DNA from: Lepeophtheirus salmonis
Taxonomy: Eukaryota > Arthropoda > Copepoda > Siphonostomatoida > Caligidae
DNA: 64,000 nt
Assembly: GCF_016086655.4 (NCBI RefSeq)
Contig: NC_052135.2
Span: 54,733,671 to 54,797,670, forward strand
Direction of reading: 5' to 3'
Position 1 is the stretch's first letter. Every line of letters begins with the position of its first letter. The notes under the pieces are model-generated. The model saw only the letters and a program-made list of their open reading frames with translations, was not told the DNA's origin and ran no database searches. Shown piece by piece: positions 1 through 12,660 of this stretch. A program made the translations under genes and the position numbers.

Positions 1-571
1 TAGTAGCTTAAATACTGCCATGGAGTCAACAACAGAAAATTGCAAGCCTATTACATTTTCAGATGCAGAACGCAGCGGCGCTGATGTGATGGTTTTGGTG
101 AATAAGTATCTGAGTACTAGCAATACTGAGGTTTTTAAGATGACAGGGATAACATTAGAATCTGTGGATGTGCAAATAAGTTTATAAACGAATCAAAGTA
201 TTAATGTGATGTAAGTATAATGTGCATTAAGCAAAGGAGGTCTATTTAGATTTAATTTTGGACACAGCAGCTCGAAGATCATCTTCCACGATCTGTATTT
301 ATTTTAAATTTAAGTTAATTTATACAGAAAAGGTCTTTTCACATAAATAAGTTGAGCCAACTGGTGTAAGTAAATCTAAGCCTACTTAACCCAGCATTGC
401 GTACTCTTAGAAATTCAGAATTTGCTAAATGTTTCATAATAAGGGAAATACTTTTTTAAATGATCCAGAAGAAACGTCTTAGAAATATGTAATTTCATCA
501 TTATTTAAGTTTTGATGTCACTCAAAGTAATATCAGTTTAAAATATATCATTCTTTTTTGGATATCATCTC

Positions 572-624
572 GCGACACCTCCGTTGTGTTCCGAGACCCC
601 TATTTTTGAAACTACTGCTCTAAG
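572..624. repeat. hAT-like terminal sequence
   Basis: On the minus strand it reads CTTAGAGCAGTAGTTTCAAA and ends in a GTGTCGCG block, the shape of Ac/Charlie-type hAT ends (CAGxGGTTxxCAAA with subterminal GCGAC). No partner end is identified in the window. Confidence 0.3.
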
Positions 625-2218
625 GGAGGTGTATGTCACTGTTTTTCTTATGTTAAATAACATTATAACTAAGACATATTAGGAAGTATCCTTGAAGGTA
701 TGTATTTTTCCTTTAATAACACATTTATTTGTAATCGTTATTGCGTAAAAATGAAAAACTTATAAGCTCCAGTTTAGAAAAAGGTTTTCTCTAATCTTTT
801 TATTTTTACTCTCATGTAAGCATATATGTTATGTTGTCTTTGATTAATATTTAAGTACTGTTCATTAATTAGTTTCTGACAATTTGATCTTTAACAAAGA
901 AATTTAACATTTTCTTGTACTCAAATGATATCATCCCTAAAACCCAACTACCAACCCTAAAATGCTTCGACTGAAATTCAATATTAAACTTGTTTACCCT
1001 TTGCAAAACATACTGCAAAAATTGTTAATATATGTTTGGTTCAATAATAGCTTAACGTTTTGAAAATTCCACCTGCACTGTAATGGGCTAAAACATAGAT
1101 TTTTAAAACGGTTTCCAACTTGTACTTAATATAAAGCACAAGACTGTATCCATTAGTAACATAAAATAAACTCTTGAATCAAATGAGTACATAAATTAAC
1201 CTAGTAATTGTTCTTTATAAGCTTTATTTATTCAAAACACCTAAGATTTTATATATTTTCTAAACTAAAACCCAAGAACCCAAAATGATATCCAACACAA
1301 AATCTGAGGGAGGGTTACCCCAATATTCTGAACACTAGTGTTGACGTTTCATCACAATAATTTGAGGATAATATGTAAATGGGGATTGTAGATTTTTTTA
1401 CCAATATTCCCATTGACAGCCCGACTCACATCCGCTACAGCAAATACATATATAGACTAAAGGCTAAATATATCTATGCCAAAAAACATTCAAAGCATAT
1501 CTTCAAAATGAATAAAAACGACCTTGGAAGGGAGTAGAACAAGAAAGAGAGAGAGAGGCTTCACTCTGTACTCTCCGCCGGTCTTTATACATCCATCCAT
1601 TCAAACAAACAAAACAATACAAAACAAATACCCACCAAAAATTGGGTTAACATGGGAGCTAAGCTAATGGGCAAAGAGAAAAAGAAGTGAGATCTCAGGG
1701 CTCTATTGATAGAAATTGCATGAAAAAAGGAAAAAGACGAAAAGGAGGAGAGAGAATGCGCTCAACTCAATGCCTTGACGTGACGTTTAGATATGATTCA
1801 TGGACAGGATGTAATTCATTCAACAAACCTAACTTTTGTGCGTGTATTTTTTCCATTATATTTGTACACACAATGTGTGTTAAGTCAAAAGCGATAACAT
1901 TTGCAAGTCTATGTGTGTTTGTGGTTCTTTTTTTATTATTGTATCTTTTGAGTATTGGATTTGTCAGAAAAAGAGAAATTCTTTTCAAACCTCCACATAC
2001 ATATATTAATACATAGATGAATTGGAGGGGGGATGGGGAGGACGACTAGGGAAAGGATGATAATATATTTTTATTTTTTTTGTGTATATATTATTTACAA
2101 TACAAGGGTATTAAAAACTCAATTAGTTGGTGGATTAAATCCGATTTACTACAACATATTTGGTGCTTTTTCAGTTACGATATTTATTTATAGAAATTAG
2201 GGTTGTAGCAAGTGATCA
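625..2218. other. intergenic, AT-rich; one possible first-exon-like patch
   Basis: No supported gene. At about 1540-1690 a purine tract, a GC-richer stretch and ATG (1652) opening MGAKLMGKEKKK then TGA look like a 5' UTR and first exon (see findings). The longer frame at 1687-2016 has a hydrophobic segment but no other support. Confidence 0.4.
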
Positions 2219-3401
2219 GAGGTGTCCGCAGGGTTATATTTGGGGGAGGCCTGATTTCTGGTGAAAAAATGTTAAGCTATATTTCTTGGAAAAAAAATCA
2301 AAAATTCAACGCTGTTTACATAAAACTAATTTTTTTCAAAATTTAGCACTGTTCACAAAACAATATATTTTTTTTTAAATAAAAAATTCACAAAAAAAAA
2401 AAAAAAGTTGGGAAAAATTTCAAATATTAAATTTTTTGAGAAAAAAATCTATAGCTTTTCATAGAAGCTAAAATTTTTGTGAAAAAAAATTTAAAAATCA
2501 AATTAAATTTCATATATTAATTGTTTTATTGTTTGTTTTTTTTTTAAATTATTGATTTTCTCCATAAAACATCTCTAAATTAAGATTCGTAATTTTTAGA
2601 AAAACACATATTTTGCATTTTTCAGTAAGCAATATACTTGCATCCCTTTTAAGCAGTTGTTGAGTTGTAAAATCAAACCAAAGGAAATGTCTAGCAATAG
2701 ATTCTGATTATTAGGGGTAAAGGGGAGTTCAGGGATTTCTCCCCGTGAATTTTTTGAAAATACTCTTTATTCAAATGCAATTTTAACGGAATATGTAAAT
2801 ATATATACTTTATAAATAGATCTATATCATAAATGAAGATTTTAGACAATTTTCGTTCTTAGGAAATTACACCCCACCCCAATATCTGCCTACATCTCAT
2901 GCATTAGAGATTTTTCTTGGAGGGGGGTTAATATCCATTTTTGCCATTCTGATATGTGGTAACTTTTTTTTATAAATTAATTGGGCTCTTTCAATTTTCT
3001 TATAAATTATAAAGGGCCTTGTGGATGATATTTTGGTTCATTTTGTTAATGACATTTTTGAGTTCCTGTACTGTGTTGATATTTAGGTTTTTGTATTGAT
3101 TAACTTAGGAATAAAAAAAGTTCAATTTTTTGGAAAAAAATTTAAGACATTCTAAATTTATTTTTTTTTTTATTATTCTATTCAAGTATTTAATTTTTTA
3201 ATAAAAAACTTAAATATAAAATTTTTTTTTAAATAATTTCAAATATTACATTTTTTGGAAAAAATATTTGAAGAATTAAATTTCAAATATTAAATTTTCT
3301 AGTAAAGAGGATAAATTTCTTAATAAAATATTTGAAGAATTAAATTTTCTATTATAGAGGATAAATTTCTTAATATTAGAGGGGACTACGGACGCCCTTG
3401 A
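2219..3401. mobile_element. AT-rich inverted-repeat element of the GGCGTCYGCAGG family
   Basis: Left end AGAGGTGTCCGCAGGG; right end is the complement of AAGGGCGTCCGTAGTCCCC. The interior is almost pure A/T with recurrent ATATTAAATTTTTTGGAAAA-type phrases and includes a local tandem duplication of about 60 bp (3261-3382). Non-coding. Confidence 0.55.
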
Positions 3402-4252
3402 CTTACAACTCTTAAGTAAAACCACAGTATTAATTTTCGTCATTCATGTGCTGTAAAATTAAATTAAATTAAACTGCTAATCCAGACAATTTGAAAATAT
3501 TTGGAAGGAGGGCTGCTGATGTCGTGTCTTAATTCTACTCTTATTTAGTCCAAGAGATATTTACATTTACAACTCACTAACCAATTCTCAGAGTTACTAT
3601 TCGTCTTTTGTAGAGTAGTGATTATTTTAAGCTTCTCTCTTCTAGAATAATATAATAACGATGGCAGCTTTGCTAAATGATCTTGAAATTTCCAAATACA
3701 AATTGGATGTGTATAACTTCAAGATACATTAATGATGTCAACACAGACTCTATTAATGATGATGACCTCATTTATATTCAAGTACATACAAGTTTATAAA
3801 GTGTGGCTAATAGTTATAATAATATAAAGACATAAAAACCTTTCTTTTATCAAATTGATGTCACTTATGAGAGTCCACGTTAAAAGTGCCAAACTTTTAA
3901 TCTTATAATATCATCATGATAATCATTAACCGTAAGGAACTCTAAGATCTCTTTTGTCGTTAACTCCTTACGTACATAAAAGGGACAAGAATAATCTGTT
4001 ATGTAAATACTTCTAACGGGACACAATATGTTATATTTTCTTAGCTTAAATACACCGTGCAAATTGCGATTATTTCCCCTAAATTCAACATCAAACTAGT
4101 CAATAAACTTCTAAATATCAATGATGAAAGTAATTTTAACATAAGTAAACTAGAGAATATTTCCATAATTTTTGTAGGATAGGTTGAGAGATACAATGCA
4201 GTTCTCAATAGAACTGTGCAAAATATGTCATGAAAAAAAAAGAAACATAAAA

Positions 4253-4526
4253 TTGACATGGTAAGCCCGACATTTTGAAGAATTTTTAGAAGGAGAGCAG
4301 CTTAGCTGGCATTACTTTCATTCGATCAGCTGCAAGCAGTTATGAGAGGGAAGAAATAAACATAAAACCCACTCCGAATTTAGCAAGTAGATAAACATAA
4401 ATTACTACGATGCCGACCTTCAATTCTACTCTGAGTCCAAGAAGGACTTAACTCTTATGCATATTCCCTCAAATAATTAATAATCATTGTTAATCTCTCC
4501 GTCTTTCCTGAGCACACGAACATGTT
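4253..4526 (+). repeat. dispersed repeat family A, copy
   Basis: Family A reads: a CATGGTAACCCCGACA-like start, TTTGAAGAATATTTGGAGG, GATCAGCTACAATCAGCTG, GATGTCGATCCCCAATTCT, CTCTGAGTCCAACAAGGACT, GAGCACACACGAATATT. This copy keeps most blocks. Non-coding; class uncertain (SINE or MITE fragment). A shorter partial copy lies at about 3500-3620. Confidence 0.55.
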
Positions 4527-5290
4527 ATTACTTTATACATGAATGATCTCTCTTTAAGAATAAAAGAATAATTATAAGAGATTGGGAAAATAATATATAC
4601 TACTCATATTGATAAAAAGAAAAATTATTGCACGCTTTTAAATTCATACTTTATACAACCCTAGTACTCATGGTGACATAGATAACATTTTTTTAAAGCT
4701 GATATACAACTAGCTACTAAAGTTCTCCTTATGTTCTAAGTTTATAAATATACAATTCTTATTATTTCGTATTAATATTTTTTTGATTGTTTACTACATA
4801 CATTTATGTATAAACTGGTCTCAGGAAAAAAAATACACAATTCTTTAAAGCTGACGTAGGTTATACTTTATCGACACCTTAAGAGAATCCTTCATTATAA
4901 TAAATAAAGATTTGGTCGGCTTAATTTCTGCTCCTGTATCCCTGGTTTTAGAAAAGAAGCCAGTAAAGAAGTTACCTTTCTTCATTCTACTCTCTTAAAT
5001 AAAATAGGATCTATCCAAGGATGAAAGTGATTCAGAACAGACCGAATTCCTTTGACAAATGTTTTAATAAGAAATTTTAAAAAAGTATAAAAATGTTGAA
5101 TCTGGTAAGAATCATATGTGTCTTATTTCATAAAAATTTAATGGATGTGTTGATAAAAATATAGATAGAAAGTGCTTCCTTATAACCTACTTCTATACGG
5201 TATACCTCACTTTAAAAGAATTGAAACATTGTTGTTGTTGTTTTTTACCAATGTTTCTTATAATGTGAGTACCGTTGTGCCACTCTTTAT

Positions 5291-5402
5291 TTAGGACTGA
5301 CAACTGCAGTTCCGTTCAGTTCAGTCCTGAAACTTGAAAGACTAACAGGACCAATCCTAAGACTAGACTGGATTGAATAAATAAGGACTGACATAACACT
5401 AC
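5291..5402 (+). repeat. dispersed repeat family B, copy
   Basis: Family B has TTAGGACTGACA, CAGTTCCGTTCAGTTCAGTC, AATCCTAAGACTAGACTGGA and AATAAGGACTGACATAACAC. This copy is about 110 nt. Other copies are at 6911-7140, 8794-8860 and 11358-11475. Confidence 0.5.
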
Positions 5403-5579
5403 ACGTGAGACGTCTCTGCTTATTCAATTTGAGATCGTATCCAGAGTTGTCAAATTGGTTGATTTCCAGCTAAGTCGAGCTCAAATTACATTCGTTTAGT
5501 CTTCAAATTTATCATATAGAGGATGACTATAAGAATCAACTTATTGACTTAATTATTAATGATTTTAGAAAAAAACCAT

Positions 5580-5665
5580 TCATGAAACAGGCAGCTGATA
5601 TTAACAAAGGTCTTAATTCAGCTGTACCATATATTTCGCTCCTGCCTTCTCCCCGCGCTCTTAGA
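5580..5665 (+). repeat. short repeat shared with 25500-25575
   Basis: GATATTAACAAAGGTCTTAA, TTTCGCTCCTGCCTTCTCCC, CGCGCTCTTAGAAA at 5.6 kb versus GAAGTTAACAAGGGTCTTAA and TCACTCCTGCCTTCTCTTCA at 25.5 kb. This makes the 85-codon frame here unlikely to be a gene. Confidence 0.4.
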
Positions 5666-6677
5666 AAAAAACCATCTATAGTCATAAATAATTTGCGTGA
5701 CCATAAAAACTCTATTTTTTATAACAATAACTGTATAATCGTATTACATAGTCGCCCTTGGATGATATTACGTCTTGGCAGAGGCATTCAATGCCAAATC
5801 AGCGAGGGCATGTCACACCAACCTCTAAGATTTGTATAATTTTTGCCCTCAAGCTCAAATTCATCAGTGTTCCAAGGTGTGCCAAATTTCAGCACATAAT
5901 TCTGAGTTGTTTCTGAAAAATAGATACTTGTCTCAGACCAAAACTTTCAACTTTCATTTATTTTTAAGTTAAAATGATGAGTTATTTTCGACTAGATTTA
6001 AGGTCTATTGGTTCCAAAGATATGTAAAAAGAATCAATTTTAGTAAAATTATACTACTATTCAAATCCTCGCTACTTCTCAAATGTACAATAGCTTTTGC
6101 ATATTTCTGTGAAAAAATTCAAATAAAATTACTTTGTGGCATCATTTTCTTGGGATATAACCTTTGCTTTGACCTTGGATTTTTCACATTTCAAAGTGTT
6201 TTCAGTCATGATGTGGCATGAGCGTTGTTACTCACAAATAAAACAGAGAGTGATGCCGTCTAGCAGCAAAATAATATATAACTCCAGAAACGATACTATT
6301 ATTTTATACATAATATAGGTGTACATATGTTACTCAGTGTACTGTGAAAATTATTCTATGCCTGCACCATTTTTTTAAACAACTATTTTTAACAACAAGC
6401 TACATACTCTCACGCCACCTTGCAGATAATATATGTCTGTAGCTGTCTCATCCTTGCGGTGTGCTGGGTCCTTTTGGGGGAAATTGAGCCCACCTAAAAA
6501 TTTTAGCATATCTTATATATATATTTGTATATAAGTCTGTTTTTGGTATTATCACACATTGAATCCAAGACGCTCTGAAATTTAGCAAATAGACGTTTAA
6601 AATAACCAAGTAAGCTCCAATGATGTTTTTATGGGCCTCTGAGGTCATTAAGAGTCTGTTTTTGACCACAGTAGATA

Positions 6678-6805
6678 CTTCTCTTCCTTCTCTCCTTCTA
6701 TTTATCTCCCCTTCTCTTTGTCTTTTCCTTCTCCTCTTCTCCTTCTATATCTTTCTACATCCCTCTCTCTCTCTCTGTCTCTTTTCTTCTACCTTCAATC
6801 ATTGT
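6678..6805 (+). repeat. polypyrimidine (CT-rich) tract
   Basis: About 125 nt almost purely C and T on the plus strand, including a CTCTCTCTCTCTGTCTC segment. A (TA)n run follows at about 6848-6864. Simple sequence; explains the low-complexity frame across it. Confidence 0.6.
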
Positions 6806-6910
6806 TTCTATTCAACCCTGCAATGCAGGTACCCAATGCTAGTATTGTATATATATATATATTTATTGGAAGAAGTAGACAATTTAGTGACTAATAGTCT
6901 CTTTTAGTAT

Positions 6911-7140
6911 CAGTCCCGTCCAGTTGATTATTGGTCCAGTCTAGTTCAGTCCTGCATATCAGTACTAAAAACTTATAAAGTTATATCCTAGATGACGTCA
7001 CTCAACTTCATTTCTTCTGTTTTTAATCAGTTCTAGTAGTGACAGTACAAAGACCTGACAATCTTCAGGATTGTTCCTAAAGACTGATAGAGCGGGTCCT
7101 AAGACTACACTAAATAAATTAGGACTGACACAACCCTAGT
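6911..7140 (+). repeat. dispersed repeat family B, longest copy
   Basis: Contains CCAGTCTAGTTCAGTCCTG, GATGACGTCACTCAACTTC, GGTCCTAAGACTACACTAAA and TTAGGACTGACACAACCCTA. It appears to hold both ends with an internal spacer containing a perfect TGACGTCA. Confidence 0.5.
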
Positions 7141-7987
7141 CTGTATAAAACACTTACTCAGTGGCACACTTTGACAAGAAAATTCAGCATTTTTTTATTC
7201 TTTATACATTCACAATAATGGTCTTTCTCTTTGGATATACGGTGTTGTTTTTTTTTTTTCCTTCAACAAAAAGATTATAAGATGTCTATTTAAGAAAGAG
7301 CAGATTAAAATTGTCACTCCAAAATTCCTTTTGCTGTATAATATCTTCGTAGATATTTATTCATTAAAACGATAATGAATTCTTTTTGATATTTCACTCC
7401 ATGTATGTAGTTTGTATGTATATAAAAAAGAGCTTAGGGTCACATACTTGAAGCCTATGACGTACATATTCAATGAGAGGAGGATTACAAGGTTTTTTTT
7501 TTTTTTTTTGTATTATATTAATTTTTCTTAGAAGCTTTATGATGCCCTTAGAGAACATCATCATTTATAATCGGAGTAAAAAATAGAAATTCTTCATTAG
7601 ACTTGTGATATTGTAGATATTGTGATTCAGGAATTCAAATGGTCAGTATTGTTTGTTTGTCCATATTGCAGAGGATGATTTTACGCTTCATAGTTTGGAA
7701 ATCGATTCTGTCATGTATACGTAAATGGTATTCAATAATCATAATAGCAAGAATATGTAGTTGTAAGAATGTATCCCTCACTATTACAATACATATGTAT
7801 ATGGATGTTATATATGAAATCACTCCGCAGATGGCTTCTTTTGAATGTGTTATTGGAGGAAGAAAAAGTCATTCTTTGTGTATTAATTGAGCGTGTATCA
7901 ATATTTGTTCACTCTTTTCTTCCCACTCATTCTATTTCCTTCAATTTGAAGTCAATCAATTACTCCTTTATTGAAAGGGCCAACCAT

Positions 7988-8160
7988 AGCACGTCATTAC
8001 CTTTATTCTATCACACAACCTTCCCCCCCCCAAAAAAAAAGAAAACAATCACGGGGAAAAGAATCAAAATCCGTTGGTAGTTCACTTATAACTCTTTCCA
8101 ACTATGAAGTTATACTTCAATCATTATTAAGAATTTTTCAGACTATACCACGTCGTTACA
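7988..8160 (+). repeat. dispersed repeat family C, copy
   Basis: AGCACGTCATTACCTTTATT, CACACAACCTTCCCCCC, a run of A, ATCCGTTGGTAGTTCACTTA, CTTCAATCATTATTAAGAAT. Same block order as copies at 9203-9340, 26110-26290 and 49420-49640. Confidence 0.5.
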
Positions 8161-8793
8161 ATCACTTTATCACGCAACCCTTAATCCAAAAAAGAAACAA
8201 AAAAAGGCCCGAAATCATCTAGTTATTAAACAAATAAGTCCATCACACCAACTGTTATTTATTTATGATACTATCATTGTCATATTATTTCACCACCATT
8301 TTTAAAAGGAATTACAAATATATATTTCATAATATAAAGATAATTCATAAGAATATGTTAGTCTATACAGTATTATAATATTGCTTAGTAATATCATAAT
8401 AAAATTGTATGTATTACATCAGTATTTGTAGTCAAAATTTCTTTATATAATAAATAATAAAATGGTCAATATATATACGAGGAAAATGTAATTCTGTCCT
8501 TTTGGAAACGGTGAATAAGTACATTATTTCATAATATTACTCCGTTTATTTATCAAAATAATAAATTATGAAATATCCATTACGTATCCAGTGAGACGAG
8601 GGAATCGACAGCTGACAACAGAATATATAGGGTATTTCCGTATTAAAGAGATAACGCCGGTATACAGATATAATTAGTGTTGTAGAAGGTAAAATTCATT
8701 CTTTTGGACGTCATTCAGCATTTTTTTACCTTTTTTATTACTCGGTTATACGCCATGTACATTTTTATAAAAAATCCAAGGAATTATCGTTTT

Positions 8794-8860
8794 GGCCCAG
8801 TCCCAAGGACTGACAGTCTTAAGACTGGACTGAATCAATAAGGACTGGCATAACACTAAT
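8794..8860 (+). repeat. dispersed repeat family B, short copy
   Basis: CCCAAGGACTGACAGTCTTA, AGACTGGACTGAATCAATAA, GGACTGGCATAACACTAATA. Confidence 0.45.
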
Positions 8861-9202
8861 AGTGACGTCATTTATATTTATCCACTTGTTATCAGGGATG
8901 TGTCACGAGTCAATTCGGCTCGTGGAGCTATTCAACGAGTTTGATTAAATAAAAATCATATACTTAAGCTCAAAAAACTAATGACCCATCACTACTTTTT
9001 TTTATAGGCTTAGAGAGATTAAACTTATACAGATATGAAGAAGTACAATTTGATAGATAAAATGCAATATTTAAAAAGGACTTAATTTCCCTTTAGTGCA
9101 TACCGTATATCCGTATCATTTCTTTCAGATGGTTCCGTATATCCGTATCATATTTTGGTTCTGTATCAATATGGACGTACAGAGGCGTTTTTTTTATAAG
9201 GA

Positions 9203-9340
9203 AGCGCCCGGTTGTGCAGGTACCCTTCTTTCAAAAAAAAAAAAGGGAAAAAAGAACCAAAATCAGTTGATAGTTAGCCAATAACTCTTCTCAATTTTAG
9301 AGTTATAATTCAATCATTGTTAAAAATGATTCAGGGACAT
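9203..9340 (+). repeat. dispersed repeat family C, partial copy
   Basis: CGCCCGGTTGTGCAGGTACC, poly-A, ATCAGTTGATAGTTAGCCAA, AATTCAATCATTGTTAAAAA. Related 3' blocks (CAAACAATCAACGTTCAGAA) reappear at 9630. Confidence 0.4.
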
Positions 9341-10014
9341 TGAAATTTTTACATTGAATAGCTGTGCTGAGAAAAACCTCATGTTTTGTTTTTTGAAGCC
9401 GAAAGTTAGTTGACCAAAAAACAATAGAAAATATAGTTATTTATACGTCAACCACTCCAAATCTATATGTAATCATCCTATACTTCAATAAAAACGGAAG
9501 AAAAATTTAATCCATTGTAAAATACACTGAGGAAGAACATAAATATATTTGAAGCGCCCTCTATCTTATTCACATATCTACATATGACTACTACAATTTG
9601 AATTTAAGAAAAAGATTATTCTAATTCAAACAATCAACGTTCAGAACACTGATTAGTCTAAAAGAAGCACAAACATTCACAGTTGACAATACAATACAAT
9701 TAACAAAAATATTTTTTAAACTAAAGTTTTTGAGTTTAAAGAACAACTCAGGACTTTACCATTACCTATATAAAACTTATTCTTATGTATAGCCCTTATA
9801 AAAATAAAATGAAGTAATATATACTAAGTTATTACATATTACTCAATTAAAAAGTAATTTCGTTATATTAGACTGGGAAAAAAGTAATTTCATATTTCTG
9901 CCTCTTTTATTTTAATCATTATAACTTTTTTATTATTGGTCACATTGGATCATCCGATACGGAGTTGTAAATGTGTGAGTGTATACCACAAACGCTTAAT
10001 AGGCAATATTACAC

Positions 10015-10218
10015 TTGGCGGGTTCAGTTGTGAATTATCGTGCGTCGAGTATGGAGGTATCAAAAGAGGAAATTCGCCATATTTTAAATTTTTACTACCT
10101 GAAAAGAAAAAATGCGCCGAAAGCAACCAAGAAAATATTCGATGATACTCTTCCGGTTCGTGTTGTACATCAGTGGTTCGAACGATTCCCCCCCGCTCAA
10201 TTCTACCTTCTACTGTGA
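10015..10218 (+). pseudogene. mariner transposase, N-terminal helix-turn-helix remnant
   Basis: MEVSKEEIRHILNFYYLKRK and NAPKATKKIFD, then VVHQWFERF, match the N-terminal HTH of irritans/mariner transposases (pattern EIRxILxFxYxKGKNA...QxWFxRF). The frame ends within 70 codons with no DDD catalytic part. A mariner-end-like GACTGGGAAAAAAGTAATTT near 9872 may be the left terminus. It could not bind and cut DNA as a complete enzyme. Confidence 0.6.
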
Positions 10219-11357
10219 AAAAATTGACCTTTTCAACCTAACGATTAAACAGAAACGGTCAGTATTGGTGAATAGGAGACAACAAGACATCATCAAAATA
10301 CATATTACATATTATGGGAGCTTGGATTGGGAGTTCTTATGCATCCCGCCAACAGCCTGTAGTACACTTTAAATTCCAAAATATAAGATGTCTTATAATC
10401 ATTCAACTTTATGCTACTTTTGGTAATTTTTGTTTATTTTTTCTCTCTTATATTTTAGTCAATTTAGCAGGGGGTTTAGTGGAAATTATATATTAAGCAC
10501 CTTAGATACAGTATATCAATATGGCTTGGACACTATTTGAAACACGGTATCTTAATTTAATTATTTTACAAGAGAGCATTTGAAGGTATTTTGTGTGCCT
10601 AAAATAGAGGAGGTGCTGTTAATTTATGGAAAAGCCCATATTTTATAGTCACAAGATATCTTGGTTGTATTTTTGTTGCAAAAAAAAAAAAAAAAAAATG
10701 CCACCAACCCATAAAAGACTACAGTTATATACTTTAGTGTTCTATGGATGAGCGAATGACTGTTCAACTTGAATATTTTCTTCTTCTCTAAAACTTATAA
10801 TCCCCTTTAAAAAGAGTAAAAGAGTTCAGCATTAGTTTTCATTTCATATTCTCCGGGAAACACTTGGCAAACCTACTCTATCTCCTTATAAAAAAAGAGT
10901 TCTCAATTAATTTTAATTTCTTAATGTAACAGGCAACGCCGGTAAATTTACTCTAGTATGTATGAGATATTGGACAGTATGTTTGTATAAGCAATATTGG
11001 GATTTACTCATTTTCTTGATTTTTGTTCAATAATGTGTTAATGTTGACACACCTCATGTGTATAACTACATGAAGGTAAAAATGTGCTTGGATAATTTAT
11101 CTTCTTAAGCAATTTGTCTCTTATTAATTAAGCACTAAAGAAAAAGGATTACAAGAGTATTATATAGGGTATATATTAAGGTGGCTCTAATTGTGTACTT
11201 ACAATATCAAAGTGGTTTATTTTTCATTTTATCACCATCTCAATTGGTTCTAAGTATGAAAATATATTCATTTTTTTAAATTTGAACATGATTTAAGCGA
11301 CATTCAGAGAGGGTTTTTGGCTCGTAGAACTGATTTAAAAAAAAGAAATAATGGTGA

Positions 11358-11475
11358 GTAACGTCATCAAGGACACAATTTATAAGTTTTAGGACTGAAC
11401 TGAACAGGATCGAGAATGAACTGGACGGGACTGCAGTCTTCAATCCTATATAAGGACCGACATAAAACTAACACT
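11358..11475. repeat. dispersed repeat family B, copy
   Basis: AGTAACGTCATCAAGGACAC, TTAGGACTGAACTGAACAGG, CTGGACGGGACTGCAGTCTT, ATAAGGACCGACATAAAACT. Sits just upstream of the 11.6-kb mariner remnant. Confidence 0.45.
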
Positions 11476-11555
11476 CTTGGTAATACTTTACAGAAGGTGC
11501 AGTTAAATGAAACCTATTATTTTTATAGATTTATCTTTTTGGGAATCCAAACATT

Positions 11556-11770
11556 GCTCACATGTCGGTCGGACCCAAAGATTTTCATTTTTACCCACAT
11601 TTTCGACAATTGATCTTCCAGAGCATGGTGCATCTTTGGCATCAAATTTACTGGAACGAAATCAATGAAAACAAAATTACTCGTAATTGCCTGTCACAGT
11701 ATCACGACCATAAACACTATTCATATTTTGAGCCGCCAAGCAAGCGTTTTAACTTTGTTGGAAGAAACAC
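11556..11770 (-). pseudogene. mariner transposase remnant, end of HTH and linker
   Basis: Minus-strand translation gives VYGRDTVTGNYE, stop, stop, then FRSSKFDAKDAPCSGRSIVE. This is the mariner linker (consensus FRSGxFDxxDxPRSGRP) between the two DNA-binding helical motifs. Two in-frame stops show decay. Orientation is opposite to the 10.0-kb remnant. Confidence 0.65.
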
Positions 11771-11999
11771 TGTTAAATATGTCGTATTTTCTCTTTGCCG
11801 CTGTCCATCCTTTGCAGTTTTTTTTTATTACAAATCTTATCTTTCTAACACCATCGACTGTAACCCGATCGCTCAAATAGAACACAAGATACACATTACT
11901 AATTTACTGATTTCTGTTTACTCAACGTATGAATTATCTTAAAAATCTAATTGATCCTTTAATAAGGATTGAATATTGAAACTACAAAAACTATTCCCC

Positions 12000-12660
12000 G
12001 TATGACTTCGCTAACACAAAAATATACATTGTATTTTTATTGGGAGCCGCCAATGTTTCTGTTTCTTTATTTTAATGAGTGATCTGAACAGTGAATGAAG
12101 GAAATTTAAATTAGCTCTTGTTGAGAATTAAACAATTGTCAACAGTTTTGGTTTAATAGTTCAATAGTTTAGAAATATTTGCCCAGATTTTGGTAAGGAC
12201 AAACAGATTTTGGGACATTTACGGGTTCTTTTCGTATGAAAGGTTGCGTGATATAATAAATGTAACAAATTGTACTAAATCAGCTAAAGTATTAAGAAAA
12301 GGAAATTTAATTATGCTTTCAGACAAATTTGGTTAGACAAATTCGGTGATATCTTTTCGGCGTATTTTACAATAAGGAGCCAAACATTAAGAAGCAAGGG
12401 CCACTATTATATATTAATTAAAGTCAAAAATATTTGCCATAGAGAAGTTTTATTATGAAGGGAACAAAATGGACAAGACAAAGTGAAACATTGATTTTTA
12501 AGGACCACCCTAACATACATAAATAGAATAAATATTACCCATAGCTTTCACAATGGATGCATTTTAGTCTTGATTTATGAGACATAACTTGTTACCCAAT
12601 AGTATGTATGTATATCAACCATGTACAGTCTATAATAGTGTACATATATATTCATTATTC
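12000..12660. other. intergenic, nothing recognised
   Basis: AT-rich sequence with no long frame, no clear inverted repeat and no recognised family, apart from weak similarity of the start (AGTGATCTGAACAGTG, 12075) to 14280 and 14545 (CCTAATCAG with TGAACAGTGA-like phrases). Confidence 0.3.

Noticed and set aside
20..187. 55-residue frame beginning MESTTENCKPITFSDAERSG
   Set aside because: Looks mildly protein-like and starts with ATG near the window edge, but no family is recognised, there is no promoter or splice context, and it may be the end of a transposon ORF outside the window.
1687..2016. 109-codon frame with a hydrophobic segment
   Set aside because: No ATG at the start, basic/low-complexity beginning, no homology recognised; better seen as sequence downstream of a possible first exon.
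5582..5839. 85-codon frame
   Set aside because: The first part is a repeat also present near 25.5 kb; no protein-like support.
6620..6907. 95-codon Leu/Ser/Phe-rich frame
   Set aside because: It is the translation of a CT-rich simple-sequence tract.
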